Shown: positions 29,953 to 40,398 of the stretch, one piece after another
Position numbering within the stretch: position 1 is the first letter of the stretch
How the letters are laid out: the number at the start of each line of letters is the position of its first letter
Source of the DNA: Clostridiales bacterium
GTDB taxonomy: Bacteria; Bacillota; Clostridia; Mahellales; Mahellaceae
Assembly: GCA_030156435.1 (NCBI GenBank)
Contig: JASGMM010000001.1
Location: 36,418-100,417 of the forward strand
DNA: 64,000 nt
Direction of reading: 5' to 3'
Program-made: the position numbers and the translations under genes
The notes under the pieces: model-generated
What the model was told of the DNA's origin: nothing
The model's input: only the letters and a program-made list of their open reading frames with translations
Databases searched by the model: none

Positions 29953-31428
29953 TCAAAACTCAATGGCATCGCATCGATCGCATTTGCCGCATCTTGGAGA
30001 AATCGGTTTCTCTCCAAAGTAATTCAATATGTAATCCCTGCGGCAGGTATGGGCTTTGCAGTAACCCACCATGCTCTCCAACCGGTCCATATCGTATTGG
30101 CGCTGCCTGTTATAAACCGACATATCCACCGGCCAATATTCAAAGGATTTGCCTCTGTCAAGCAACCTATAGGCCCTTTGCCAAGTACCTTTAACCGGCA
30201 AGCGCTTTATGGCGCCGGCGCGTTCCAACGCCTCCAAAGCTACATTTACTGCCGAGGCGGATATATCGTCGGACAGTGACGCTGCTGTTTCTTTTATCCC
30301 TAGTGTCACAACATCAGCGTCTGAACGACAAAGCGAATTGTAGACGGCCCGTACAGCCTTTAGATTCGGATAATTATTATTTATCATAAATTCCTGTAAA
30401 TGTTTATCTGACGGCTTGTAGAGCAATATGCAGCATGCTGGCTGTCCATCCCGTCCCGCTCTGCCAGCTTCCTGATAATAGGCTTCCAAACTAGCCGGCA
30501 TATTATAGTGCAGCACAAAACCCACATCGGGCTTGTCCACCCCCATGCCGAAGGCATTGGTGGCCAATATGACAGGCAAACGTCCCTGCATGAAATCATC
30601 CTGTACGCGTATGCGCTGTTGGTCGCTTAGGCCGGCATGATAGGGGGCCGCAATAATGCCGGCGCGATTCAACCTTATAGCCATCATCTCGGCAGCCTTT
30701 CGCGTAGCGGTGTATATTATGCCCGGAAATCTAAGCTGACCTATCGTATCTAAAATAAAAGCCTCCCTTTGGCTTTCTGAAGATATGGCTTTTACTATAA
30801 AACGAAGATTGGGGCGCTCAAATCCCGTTACAAAACCTCTTGGATGCACTAGTTTCAACTGCCGTATGATATCATCCCTGACGTAGGGCGTAGCGGTGGC
30901 GGTAGTGGCTATAACCGGCGGCCGTCCGGCATATTCTATGGCCTGAGCCAGTCGCAGGTAATCCGGCCTAAAATCATGCCCCCACTGAGATATGCAATGC
31001 GCCTCGTCTACCGCAAACAATGATATATGTACTTCTTTTAAGCCATCTAAAAAACGCTGGCTGCGAAATCTTTCGGGCGCAACATATATCAACTTATACC
31101 GTCCTTTTTGCAGACGCCTCATACATTCCTGCTGTTGAGCCATCGTCAACGTACTGTTTATAAAAGCGGCCGGTATGCCGTTATACCTTAAAAAATCCAC
31201 CTGGTCTTTCATAAGCGCTATCAATGGCGATACTACTATGGCTGTACCGGGCAAAATCAACGCCGGCAATTGATAGCACAGCGATTTGCCGCTGCCGGTA
31301 GGCATCACCGCCAGTGTATCGTTGCCGCTTAATATGGAGCGTATAACAGCCTCCTGTTGACCGATAAACGCATCGTAACCGAAATATCGTTTGAGGTAAA
31401 TTAAGAGGTTATCGGTTTCAACGGCCAT
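29953..31428 (-). CDS. recQ: RecQ family ATP-dependent DNA helicase (short form)
   Basis: VMPTGSGKSLCYQLPAL, VDEAHCISQWGHDFRPDY, QEAGRAGRDG, zinc-binding C-terminus. Confidence 0.95.
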   Translation of the reverse strand: MAVETDNLLIYLKRYFGYDAFIGQQEAVIRSILSGNDTLAVMPTGSGKSLCYQLPALILPGTAIVVSPLIALMKDQVDFLRYNGIPAAFINSTLTMAQQQECMRRLQKGRYKLIYVAPERFRSQRFLDGLKEVHISLFAVDEAHCISQWGHDFRPDYLRLAQAIEYAGRPPVIATTATATPYVRDDIIRQLKLVHPRGFVTGFERPNLRFIVKAISSESQREAFILDTIGQLRFPGIIYTATRKAAEMMAIRLNRAGIIAAPYHAGLSDQQRIRVQDDFMQGRLPVILATNAFGMGVDKPDVGFVLHYNMPASLEAYYQEAGRAGRDGQPACCILLYKPSDKHLQEFMINNNYPNLKAVRAVYNSLCRSDADVVTLGIKETAASLSDDISASAVNVALEALERAGAIKRLPVKGTWQRAYRLLDRGKSFEYWPVDMSVYNRQRQYDMDRLESMVGYCKAHTCRRDYILNYFGEKPISPRCGKCDRCDAIEF

Positions 31429-31822
31429 GAATCACCGTCACCAACACCTGCCTCGGGCGCGGGCCGTCGAATTCGCAGAAATAAACGGCTTGCCAGCGAC
31501 CCAGCTTAAGCTTGCCGTTAACAATCGGCACTATTTGGGAACAGCCGAAGAAACTTGATTTTATGTGTGCATCGGAATTGCCTTCAACATGAGCATAATG
31601 TCCATATCTAGGCACAGCTTTATTAAGGTATTCAGCCACATCGGCCATCACGTCCGGATCGGCATTCTCATTGATAGTAACGCCGGCCGTAGTATGCGGT
31701 ACATATATCATGCATATGCCATCAGTTATATCGGAACGGTCTACCAGAGTCTGGATCTCGTTTGTAATATCGATAAATTGCTGCCGTTGCGTAGTAACAA
31801 CATCCAACTTCTCCATAAACAT
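31418..31822 (-). CDS. YjbQ family protein (secondary thiamine-phosphate synthase-like)
   Basis: YVPHTTAGVTINENADPDV, HVEGNSDAHIKSSFFG. Confidence 0.93.
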   Translation of the reverse strand: MFMEKLDVVTTQRQQFIDITNEIQTLVDRSDITDGICMIYVPHTTAGVTINENADPDVMADVAEYLNKAVPRYGHYAHVEGNSDAHIKSSFFGCSQIVPIVNGKLKLGRWQAVYFCEFDGPRPRQVLVTVIHGR

Positions 31823-31897
31823 ATTTTCCCCTCCAAATGATAAGCTCTCGTCTACAAGCTTATTATACCCTCCAATACATTTTATTGCAAACAGCAG

Positions 31898-31939
31898 TTA
31901 TACAAAGAGCTGACGAATATTCGTCAGCCCTTTGTATAA
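31898..31939. terminator. Rho-independent terminator
   Basis: ttatacaaagagctgacgaatattcgtcagccctttgtataa. Confidence 0.75.
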
Positions 31940-31948
31940 TAAAAAGTA

Positions 31949-32137
31949 TTACTTATGGGTCTCAGACAGTAACTTGCCACCTGCACCTATGTTATCCATA
32001 CTGTTCTCGCGTATGATCACGCTGAAGGCCTGCTCGGGTATGCCCAGTACCTCGTGAGCCGTCTGGGTCAGCTTGGCCACCAATTCAGCCTTTTTCTCTT
32101 TGTTCATCTGAGGGCCATCGAATTGGATAAACGGCAT
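31949..32137 (-). CDS. 4-oxalocrotonate tautomerase family (DmpI-like)
   Basis: MPFIQFDGPQMNKEKKAELVAKLTQ; the Met-Pro start with GGAG upstream gives the catalytic Pro1, so the longer ORF start at 32203 is disfavoured. Confidence 0.88.
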   Translation of the reverse strand: MPFIQFDGPQMNKEKKAELVAKLTQTAHEVLGIPEQAFSVIIRENSMDNIGAGGKLLSETHK

Positions 32138-32207
32138 ATGTATCATCTCCTTTCGTTTATTCCCGCCGAAGTTTATTATAACACCATAATTGCGGTATTT
32201 CACTCAT

Positions 32208-32867
32208 TCATATAAGCTCTTCCTCCAGCATAGCGCACAATGTGTGGTATACCGGCATATGAAACTCCTGCACATCCGGCGTATCATTCGCAGGCACTTT
32301 TATGGTTATGTCGCATATACCGTCCATTTTACCGCCGCTTCTACCGGTAAAACCCACAGTATCCATTCCCACTGACTTAGCTACATATAACGCATCTATC
32401 ACATTGGCGGAGTTGCCCGATGTACTTATGCCTATCAGCACGTCATATTTATTGCCCAGAGCATAAACCTGCTGTGCAAAGACTAATGAAGCGTCCACAT
32501 CGTTGGCAAAAGCGGTAAAAAACGCATCCTGTCCAACCAGCGCTATGGCCGGCAGAGCTCCTTGAAGTTTGGAGGCTATATAACGCCCCCTTTCTCCTCC
32601 GGCATCCTCTATAGAACGCTTTACATCATCGGGCAGAGGGCGGCTTTTTAGGAAACCTTTCATCAATTCTCCCACTATATGTTGAGCATCGGCCGCACTG
32701 CCGCCATTGCCGCATACCAGAATCTTACCGCCGCTCGCCAAATCCGCGGCTATGAGTTCAAAAGCCCTTTCTATATCACCCCTGCACGCATTCAGCGATG
32801 GGTAACGTTCTACGAGGCGGTCCAGATGCTTTTTGGTACTCTCCTTCATACTACATTCTCCCTCCAA
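32208..32867 (-). CDS. SIS domain sugar isomerase (GmhA/DiaA-like)
   Basis: ILVCGNGGSAADAQHIVGELM, GISTSGNSANVIDAL. Confidence 0.88.
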   Translation of the reverse strand: MEGECSMKESTKKHLDRLVERYPSLNACRGDIERAFELIAADLASGGKILVCGNGGSAADAQHIVGELMKGFLKSRPLPDDVKRSIEDAGGERGRYIASKLQGALPAIALVGQDAFFTAFANDVDASLVFAQQVYALGNKYDVLIGISTSGNSANVIDALYVAKSVGMDTVGFTGRSGGKMDGICDITIKVPANDTPDVQEFHMPVYHTLCAMLEEELI

Positions 32868-33811
32868 TTTTCTATAGCTATCGACAGGCTGGCATAATCC
32901 CCTATGGCCTCACCCAAGCCAGGCGTCATTATGCTGCAGCGCCGAGCCGCTATAGGCAACGCTTCTTCCTCTATTACTTTTTCGGCCTCGGGCTGCAGTA
33001 TATCGCGGCAGCGGGCAAATATGCTGCCTATGATAATCCTCTCGGGATTTAATATATCTATTATAATAGACAGTCCATATCCGAGATACTTACCTGATAT
33101 TTTCAGTATCTCTGTTGCTAAAGGATCGCCAACAGCAGCCGCCTTACCGACATCCTCCGCAGTTATACTATCCGCCTGTTCAACCGTGGGGCAAAACGCC
33201 ACGGTCTTGCCATTTTTAATGCTATCTTTTATCATTTGAGCGGCTAATTTCGCTATGCCGCCGCCGCTGCAAAAACCCTCGAAAGAGCCTGCTTTGCCAT
33301 AGCCGACGGGGCCATCCGGCGCTAACCTTATATGGCCTACCTCGCCTGCCGTATCGGTGATACCGCTGTACAAGCGACCATCGAGTATCAGCCCTGCTCC
33401 CATACCCGTACCAAAAGTCAAAAATACCATGTTATCGCATCCCACTCCGGCACCGAAGCGGTGTTCCGCCAAAACACACGCATTGGCATCGTTTTGCAGA
33501 TAAGCTGGTATGCCGAAACGCTGGCTCATTATATCGACAATGTGCACATTATCCCATCCTGGCAGATTAGGCGGCGACATGACAATGCCTCTGCGGCTGT
33601 CCAGCGGACCTCCGCAGCTTATGCCTATAGCGACCACTTCTGGTCCCATGAGCTGTTGCGCCATTGCCGTCAGTTTGTCCAACATTTGTTCCGGCCCTTT
33701 ATCGGCTTCTGATGGCAATTTGAGTTTTTTTAATATGCGCCCATCAGATGTTCCAAGTATGGCTGCGAGTTTGGTGCCTCCTATATCCAATCCTATGAAA
33801 TATCTTTCCAT
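32846..33811 (-). CDS. ROK family sugar kinase
   Basis: GLDIGGTKLAAILG, QNDANACVLAEHRFG, GTGMGAGLI. Confidence 0.92.
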   Translation of the reverse strand: MERYFIGLDIGGTKLAAILGTSDGRILKKLKLPSEADKGPEQMLDKLTAMAQQLMGPEVVAIGISCGGPLDSRRGIVMSPPNLPGWDNVHIVDIMSQRFGIPAYLQNDANACVLAEHRFGAGVGCDNMVFLTFGTGMGAGLILDGRLYSGITDTAGEVGHIRLAPDGPVGYGKAGSFEGFCSGGGIAKLAAQMIKDSIKNGKTVAFCPTVEQADSITAEDVGKAAAVGDPLATEILKISGKYLGYGLSIIIDILNPERIIIGSIFARCRDILQPEAEKVIEEEALPIAARRCSIMTPGLGEAIGDYASLSIAIENWRENVV

Positions 33812-33815
33812 CCCA

Positions 33816-36254
33816 TTATAGCTCCAGCATGTCGCTTTCGATTATTTTTTCATCGCTGTTTAGCGGTATCTTAAAGGTCTTAATCTCGCATGCTCCAAAG
33901 TGCGCTGTCCATTCCCTGTCAAATGCCGGCAGCTTCATCACAGCATCGGTCTCTTTCCCGGCCGTTTCGTAACACCGCACTGTTATAGCGTCCCTATCCT
34001 CGCCCAACTTCATCACCGTAGCCTCTATATTTTCAGCATCTATGGATATAAAGCCCTGCACCCCAGGCTGCGTGCCTTTATGCCATGTGTCAACCACCCA
34101 TGGTATAGGAACATTTAATTCATGGGCATATTTTACTGTCTGGCTTTGCTGCCAATTGTCTCTATGCGGGTACAGTATATAGCGGAATTCATAGACGCCT
34201 TGATCGGTGTATTCATATTCTTCCTCAGGATTCGGTTTGTGCGGGTCATGTTGGGCATATACGGGGCTTCTGAGCACCGTTATCCTCATATCATTGCCCT
34301 CTATGTCATAGCTGTAGAGGCTGTCGGTCGCTATAGCCAATCCATAGTCTTGCTGGCTGTCTGTTACATCTATCCATTGCTGCCCCGGTTCTTCTTCACC
34401 ATCTGCAGGGCGTTGTATATAACCGTAAGGTATCTCATACGTGGCCTGCGGTTCTTCAACGTTAACCGGAAAGCTAATTTTAAGCATCTTGTGTTTTTCA
34501 TGCCAGTCCACTTTGACCCTGCACTCGATATAATCCAGGTCAGCATACATTATGAAATCCTGTGTCAATATAGAATCGCCATATCGGTTTTTAACGCGCA
34601 ATCTTGAGTGCACCGGTCCTTGTTCTATCACCTTTATTTCAGCATCGGCAAAGCGGCCTATCTCATCTTTAAACCTGAACACGCCATGCGACCATGTATC
34701 GCTGGGATCGTATATCACAACCGGTATAGCTGCGGGTCCGGCAAATACCTCTTTGTCATTTATTTTATCGTACAGGCGTTTTATCCATCCTGTGCCAGCG
34801 TCTATTTCTATACGATAGTATCGGTTTTCAATGTTGTCCTTGGTTATAGCCACCGGTTCCGAGTCCTGAGCTTCTTTGCCTAAAAATACCCTGTAAAGCT
34901 TATATCCCATAGGCGGCAGCTTATCTGTAAAGGTTATGCGCAATCTCCCATTCCCTACGGTGGCGGATGTTTTAATAAATTGCAATGGTATGTCTTTGCC
35001 ATCGGCATCGGTTATAACTGCTTTGGGTATGTCATCCTCAAATTTTGTCCCTTGCATCTCGAATTCTATAGGAGCATGTCTTTCCCATGAAAGCGGATTA
35101 AAAGCTATGAGAGGTATGCCTTCTCCTTCGGTATTTATATGCCTTATAATGGAATTTACAGCATAATTCAGGCTTTCATCGGCCAGTTTGAGCGATTCTC
35201 CGAAGAAATCCCTCGCATCTTCGTAAGCTTCTTTTATGGATGATCCAGCCATAATATCGTGAAACTGATTGAACAGCACATTGTGCCATGCTTCTGTTAA
35301 TTCCCGCTGCGGATACGGCATATTAAACATGATATGAGCTATAAGGCTGAATTTTTCAGCGGTCGTCAATAGTTGCTCGCATCTTCTGTTCATGGCTTTA
35401 ACCCATGCGTTTACAGAATAGCATCCGCTGGCATGATGTTGCAGGTCGTCGATTACCGTCGGCAACGTCGGATCGTAGGCTCTGATGGTTTCAAAGTATT
35501 GATCGGGCGAGCTGAACGCAACACGAGGCATATTCGGATCGGCGGCCATCCGCTTTATCAAGGCTATATTCTCTTTTGTAGGTCCGCCTCCGTGATTGCC
35601 CACGCCGTAAAACTCCATCATATCGTTTACGCCCTCGGGAGCCATATCGGCTATCCTCTTAGCCATTTCCTCCATATGGGTACTGCCTACGTTATAGGAA
35701 AACGGTATGCGATATGTAAGGACACGGCTGCCATCGGCGCTCTGCCACCAAAATACATCCGGTAACCCGGGTTTCTCATGAGGGCCCGGGCGCATAAAGA
35801 CATAGTTATCCATGCCGCTCTTTTTCAATATCTGTGGCAGCATAGCGTTATGACCGAATGAATCCACATTATAACCTGTCCTGGCCATAACGCCCAGCTT
35901 TTCTTTGAAATACCGCTGGGCATACAGCGCCTGGCGTACAAATGATTCTCCTGAGGGTATATTGCAGTCGGGCTGCATCCACCATCCGCCCACTACCTGC
36001 CAGCGTCCTTCTTTCACCCTATGCTTTATTTCTTCAAACATATCGGGATCGGCCTGCTCTATCCATTTGTATACAGCCGCTTGAGCGCATGTGAATATAA
36101 AATCCGGTGTCTCGTTCATGCGGTCCAAAGCGGAACGGAATGTCGACCACGTCGCCTGAAATCCCTCCTGCCATCGCCATAACCACACAGGGTCTATATG
36201 GGCATTGCCTATCATATGTACCGTTATATCTCTGTGTTCCATAGTTACCTCCAA
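33816..36254 (-). CDS. GH38 alpha-mannosidase
   Basis: HMIGNAHIDPVWLWRWQEG, GYNVDSFGHNAMLPQIL; start probably second Met. Confidence 0.95.
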   Translation of the reverse strand: MEVTMEHRDITVHMIGNAHIDPVWLWRWQEGFQATWSTFRSALDRMNETPDFIFTCAQAAVYKWIEQADPDMFEEIKHRVKEGRWQVVGGWWMQPDCNIPSGESFVRQALYAQRYFKEKLGVMARTGYNVDSFGHNAMLPQILKKSGMDNYVFMRPGPHEKPGLPDVFWWQSADGSRVLTYRIPFSYNVGSTHMEEMAKRIADMAPEGVNDMMEFYGVGNHGGGPTKENIALIKRMAADPNMPRVAFSSPDQYFETIRAYDPTLPTVIDDLQHHASGCYSVNAWVKAMNRRCEQLLTTAEKFSLIAHIMFNMPYPQRELTEAWHNVLFNQFHDIMAGSSIKEAYEDARDFFGESLKLADESLNYAVNSIIRHINTEGEGIPLIAFNPLSWERHAPIEFEMQGTKFEDDIPKAVITDADGKDIPLQFIKTSATVGNGRLRITFTDKLPPMGYKLYRVFLGKEAQDSEPVAITKDNIENRYYRIEIDAGTGWIKRLYDKINDKEVFAGPAAIPVVIYDPSDTWSHGVFRFKDEIGRFADAEIKVIEQGPVHSRLRVKNRYGDSILTQDFIMYADLDYIECRVKVDWHEKHKMLKISFPVNVEEPQATYEIPYGYIQRPADGEEEPGQQWIDVTDSQQDYGLAIATDSLYSYDIEGNDMRITVLRSPVYAQHDPHKPNPEEEYEYTDQGVYEFRYILYPHRDNWQQSQTVKYAHELNVPIPWVVDTWHKGTQPGVQGFISIDAENIEATVMKLGEDRDAITVRCYETAGKETDAVMKLPAFDREWTAHFGACEIKTFKIPLNSDEKIIESDMLEL

Positions 36255-36259
36255 AATTT

Positions 36260-38800
36260 TTACTCCGCATTAATCCATCTTATTTTGAATTTAGGGTCAT
36301 TTTGAGTACATCTATCATTTGCAACCGTTATTTCCCGTTCTTCGCCAGGCATCAGCACAAAGTAATTTGATGAAAATCGCACGAAATCTGACGGATTTTC
36401 TCCATACAAAAATACTCCTATCGCGGCTAATGGCGAGTCATTCCTTAAAACCCAAACATTTTGGTCAATATCCGCCTTAACCGCTGTGACATTCGCCGGC
36501 GGCATATCCTTTATCGCCTTAAACGGATGCTCGCTATCGACGGTGAAAATATATGTGTTCTCGTCCATTATACCATATTTATTATCCGATAATTTTACTT
36601 TTACAAAGAATATATTGCCTTCACAACCTTGTATCTTCCACCTAATCTCATCTACAGGTATAACCGGTCCGTCCCCTCTTTTATCCCAATCCGTCGCGAA
36701 GAGCACATTGCCATGTACGTCCGTTATCTGCGCGCTTACTTTGAGATCTTTCGCTTCATCGCCGTCACATGTTACATAAATATACCCATTGAATACTTCG
36801 CCGGACACATAACAGATTCTATCGTACTTCAATGACACATGAAATCCCGAGTAGGCATTTTTTATCCAATAGTATGCTGGCTTCGGCGTGCCGTCATATT
36901 CTATTATCGACGTATTGGCATTGTTCGGATAGGGTTCATTGCCCATCCAGATGATAAAGCCGGAAGACAAAGGCTCCCTTCTCCTGGTAGCTTCAACCGC
37001 ATACCTCAATGCCTCGGCTTGTATATAGCGGCTGGCCTCTATATACCTTGGGAATTCTTCCTTCCTCCATTCTCCGAAAAGCTCGGTTAACTGTTTTATT
37101 TGTATCCACCATGCACCGCGATGCATCCATAATACATTGGTTTCATCGGGCGGCCACAATTCGTATTCACCTTTGTACTTTTCTAATGAATCCAACCGCG
37201 AAACAGCAGGACAGCCGGTTTCCGAACGGAAAAGCGAATCATCTCGGTTAAAGAAACGATAATAAGCCGGCTCTCCCATGTACTCCCATGGGCCATGTAC
37301 ATCATGATGCATATTCTTGCCGAAATTTTCCTCGCTAGCTGCAAAAGTCGGCCCCGATGGGCTGGTGGGCAAAAAGCATTTGCCGGGATCCATCTTGTTT
37401 ACCAATTCTTTAAGCATCTTTATGTTTAAGTGATTATCATTTACAGGTACATTGTTCTCCCACATGAGCTCGTTCCCTCCGCACCATATTATATGGCTGG
37501 CATGATGCCTTCTGCGTCTTATAAAAGTAGCGGCTGCCTCTTTTAATTTCTTCAGAAAATCCGGATCATCCGGAGGTGTATTATTGAGCCCGCTAGACGA
37601 TTGTGGGAATTCCTGCCATACCATTATGCCCATTTCATCGCAAATATTATAAAACGCCTCCTTTTCGAGGACAGCTCCACCCCATACTCTCAGTATATTG
37701 CAGTTCATGTCCTTAAAGCGCCGCAAATAATTTTTATAATCTTCTTCTTTTACAGCTCCATAAAATGGCGAGATAGGCACCCAGTCCACACCTCGCAAAA
37801 ATATGCGCTTTCCGTTGAGCAAAAGCGTGTATGGCAGAGCGCCTTCCGGCGAACCTGGGTTGCTCACGAACTCTACGCGCCGGAAGCCCACCCTTTTTGA
37901 AGCATCATCACATATGATACCCCTTTCATTGCGGATAGTAAGCTCGATATCGTAAAGCGGCTGCTGCCCGAAGTTATTAGGCCACCATGGTTTTATATCG
38001 TCCAGTTCTATTCGATGTACCACTTCTTGTCCTTTTGCAGCTAATAAACTATTATGAAATTCTTTTTCACATATCAATTCCCCATCAAATAAGACCCTAT
38101 AGTTAAATTCATATACCCCCGAAACATCAGCATCGACCTCCACATGCGCATTTACAACACCTTTTTTTAAAGCATCGTCTACCGATGTTTTAGGGAAAAA
38201 ATCCGTTATACGGGCATAATTATATACATTTATGTAAACGTCCTCCCATATACCTATTGGAATTATGCGAGGACACCAGTCCCACTGATAGTTAAAGCGA
38301 GATTTCAATATTTTTATCCTGTTAGAATATCCTATCTGGCCGTCCACTTCAGGGGTAATATAAAATACAACCCTTAAAAAGTTGACTTCATCTTTTTTCA
38401 CGATAGCCGTTATATCAAATTCATGTGGGATGAACATGCCGGAGAACTTCCCGAGCAATATGCCATTCAAATATATCTCGCCATGATAATCCAATCCGTC
38501 AAAGCACAAAATATACTTTTCACCCTGTTTATCGGGGGGAATGACGAATTCTCTGTCCATAAACCATTCTCTATTGTTAACCCATTCATCGAGGTTGCTG
38601 TCCAAACCGTAGTTGGGGTCTTTCAGTAATCCAGCCTTTATAAGATCAATTTGTACGGCTCCCGGTACACTCGCTTCTACCGTAGGTACACAACCTTTTA
38701 TCTTAATGCCGGTCTCCATAGATCTTATCTGTCTCCATTGATTCTTCCAAAATCCCGTAACCCTCCATTGATCACCGTTTAGTAAAATGTTTTTGCTCAT
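36260..38800 (-). CDS. GH2 beta-mannosidase-like
   Basis: LRGVDWVPISPFYGAVKEEDYKNYLRRFKDMNCNILRVWGGAVLEKEAFYNICDEMGIMVWQEFPQS; HIIWCGGNEL. Confidence 0.93.
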   Translation of the reverse strand: MSKNILLNGDQWRVTGFWKNQWRQIRSMETGIKIKGCVPTVEASVPGAVQIDLIKAGLLKDPNYGLDSNLDEWVNNREWFMDREFVIPPDKQGEKYILCFDGLDYHGEIYLNGILLGKFSGMFIPHEFDITAIVKKDEVNFLRVVFYITPEVDGQIGYSNRIKILKSRFNYQWDWCPRIIPIGIWEDVYINVYNYARITDFFPKTSVDDALKKGVVNAHVEVDADVSGVYEFNYRVLFDGELICEKEFHNSLLAAKGQEVVHRIELDDIKPWWPNNFGQQPLYDIELTIRNERGIICDDASKRVGFRRVEFVSNPGSPEGALPYTLLLNGKRIFLRGVDWVPISPFYGAVKEEDYKNYLRRFKDMNCNILRVWGGAVLEKEAFYNICDEMGIMVWQEFPQSSSGLNNTPPDDPDFLKKLKEAAATFIRRRRHHASHIIWCGGNELMWENNVPVNDNHLNIKMLKELVNKMDPGKCFLPTSPSGPTFAASEENFGKNMHHDVHGPWEYMGEPAYYRFFNRDDSLFRSETGCPAVSRLDSLEKYKGEYELWPPDETNVLWMHRGAWWIQIKQLTELFGEWRKEEFPRYIEASRYIQAEALRYAVEATRRREPLSSGFIIWMGNEPYPNNANTSIIEYDGTPKPAYYWIKNAYSGFHVSLKYDRICYVSGEVFNGYIYVTCDGDEAKDLKVSAQITDVHGNVLFATDWDKRGDGPVIPVDEIRWKIQGCEGNIFFVKVKLSDNKYGIMDENTYIFTVDSEHPFKAIKDMPPANVTAVKADIDQNVWVLRNDSPLAAIGVFLYGENPSDFVRFSSNYFVLMPGEEREITVANDRCTQNDPKFKIRWINAE

Positions 38801-38848
38801 GTCAACAACCTCCCATATTTAAAACATTGCCATATTGTATCTGCATCC

Positions 38849-40378
38849 CTAAAATTTATTAGCGCTACCTTTGTATAATGTATCCAGTTTATCGAAAGGG
38901 TCCTTTAAGCTACTATAGAGCCCTTTATACACATCAAAATAAGCCAAATAATTGTCATGAAGCACCATATTCGGATGAGTTACATCTCCGGGTTCAATCC
39001 ATGCCTCTGCGCACGCTTTTATTGATGGATACATGGCCAATCCGACAGCCGTCAGTATAGCCGCTCCGTAAGTAGAACCGGCAAGATCGATATGCCTAAT
39101 TATCGGCATACCGAATATATTAGCCGCCATTTGCCGCCAAACCATACTCTGTGCGGCCCCGCCCGTTATAGTGATGGCCTCGGGGTATTTACCTTTAAGA
39201 TCCGCAAGTATATTTATTGACTCGTACAAGGAAAACAGTACGCCTTCCAGCACGGCACTGACCATATGGCTTTTTGTATGATGAAAATCAAAGCCTATAA
39301 AGGCCCCCTTGGCTTTGGGATCCATAATAGGTGTACGCTCTCCGAATAAATAAGGCAGGAAGATCAATCCATCAGAACCACAAGAAGTCAAATCCACCGT
39401 ATTTACCAATTCATCATAAGCTTTATATCCACGCACCTGAAATATATGTTCGGCTAACCACTGCAATGACGCACCCGCCGACAAAGTCGCCCCCATCATA
39501 TGCCATTTATCTGGTACGCCATGGCACAATGTATGGACCCGCGCTTTTTTATCCACTATCACGCGATCTACAGGAGTAAAAATCTGCCCTCCTGTACCGA
39601 TAATACACAGCCACGAATCGTCATCAACCACACAGTTGCCCACAGCTTGTGCCTCGGCATCGCCTAAGCCGCATATAACAGGTATTCCTGGCCTTATATC
39701 AAGAAGTCCGGCTGCCTCATGCGACAAAACACCTGCGATATCAGACGATCCGAGTATGTCCGGCAGCATCGCACGCTCGATGTCGAACGCCGTTAATACG
39801 TCGTCTGCCCAACATTTATTAACTATATCGAACATTAACGTAGCCGATGCATCCGTTGGATCGGTCGCATAATTGCCCGTGAGCCAAAAACGGACATAGT
39901 CTTTGGGCAACAAAAAGTGACTGACTCGATTAAAAATATTCGACACGTGATGTCGCAACCACAAGATTTTAGGCAAAGTAAAACTCACATTAGGACGGTT
40001 ACCGGTCATATTCATCCAGGTGTCCAGGCTGAAATTAGCTTCCAGCTCTCCGACTTCTTCTTCACAACGCTTATCAGCCCATATTATGGCATTACATACT
40101 GGCACGCCGTTTTTATCCAATGACACCAAACCATGCATCTGGCCTGTTATGCCTATGCCTGCCACATCATACATGGCATCGGGCGATTCTTGTTTCAGAC
40201 GTTTAACTCCCTTTATCAATGCCCCTATCCAATCGCCCGGTTTTTGTTCCGCCCATCCCGGCTGCGGTATTTGGATATTATAGCTTTCTGTCACACTCCC
40301 CATCAATTTGCCGTTGCTGTCGACTAATATCAGTTTCAGTGCAGAAGTGCCCAAATCTATACTTAATATGGTACCCAT
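38849..40378 (-). CDS. xylB: FGGY family carbohydrate kinase, xylulokinase-like
   Basis: SIDLGTSALKLILVDSNGK, GITGQMHGLVSLD, FGERTPIMDP. Confidence 0.9.
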   Translation of the reverse strand: MGTILSIDLGTSALKLILVDSNGKLMGSVTESYNIQIPQPGWAEQKPGDWIGALIKGVKRLKQESPDAMYDVAGIGITGQMHGLVSLDKNGVPVCNAIIWADKRCEEEVGELEANFSLDTWMNMTGNRPNVSFTLPKILWLRHHVSNIFNRVSHFLLPKDYVRFWLTGNYATDPTDASATLMFDIVNKCWADDVLTAFDIERAMLPDILGSSDIAGVLSHEAAGLLDIRPGIPVICGLGDAEAQAVGNCVVDDDSWLCIIGTGGQIFTPVDRVIVDKKARVHTLCHGVPDKWHMMGATLSAGASLQWLAEHIFQVRGYKAYDELVNTVDLTSCGSDGLIFLPYLFGERTPIMDPKAKGAFIGFDFHHTKSHMVSAVLEGVLFSLYESINILADLKGKYPEAITITGGAAQSMVWRQMAANIFGMPIIRHIDLAGSTYGAAILTAVGLAMYPSIKACAEAWIEPGDVTHPNMVLHDNYLAYFDVYKGLYSSLKDPFDKLDTLYKGSANKF

Positions 40379-40398
40379 TTAAGTAGCCACTCTCCACA

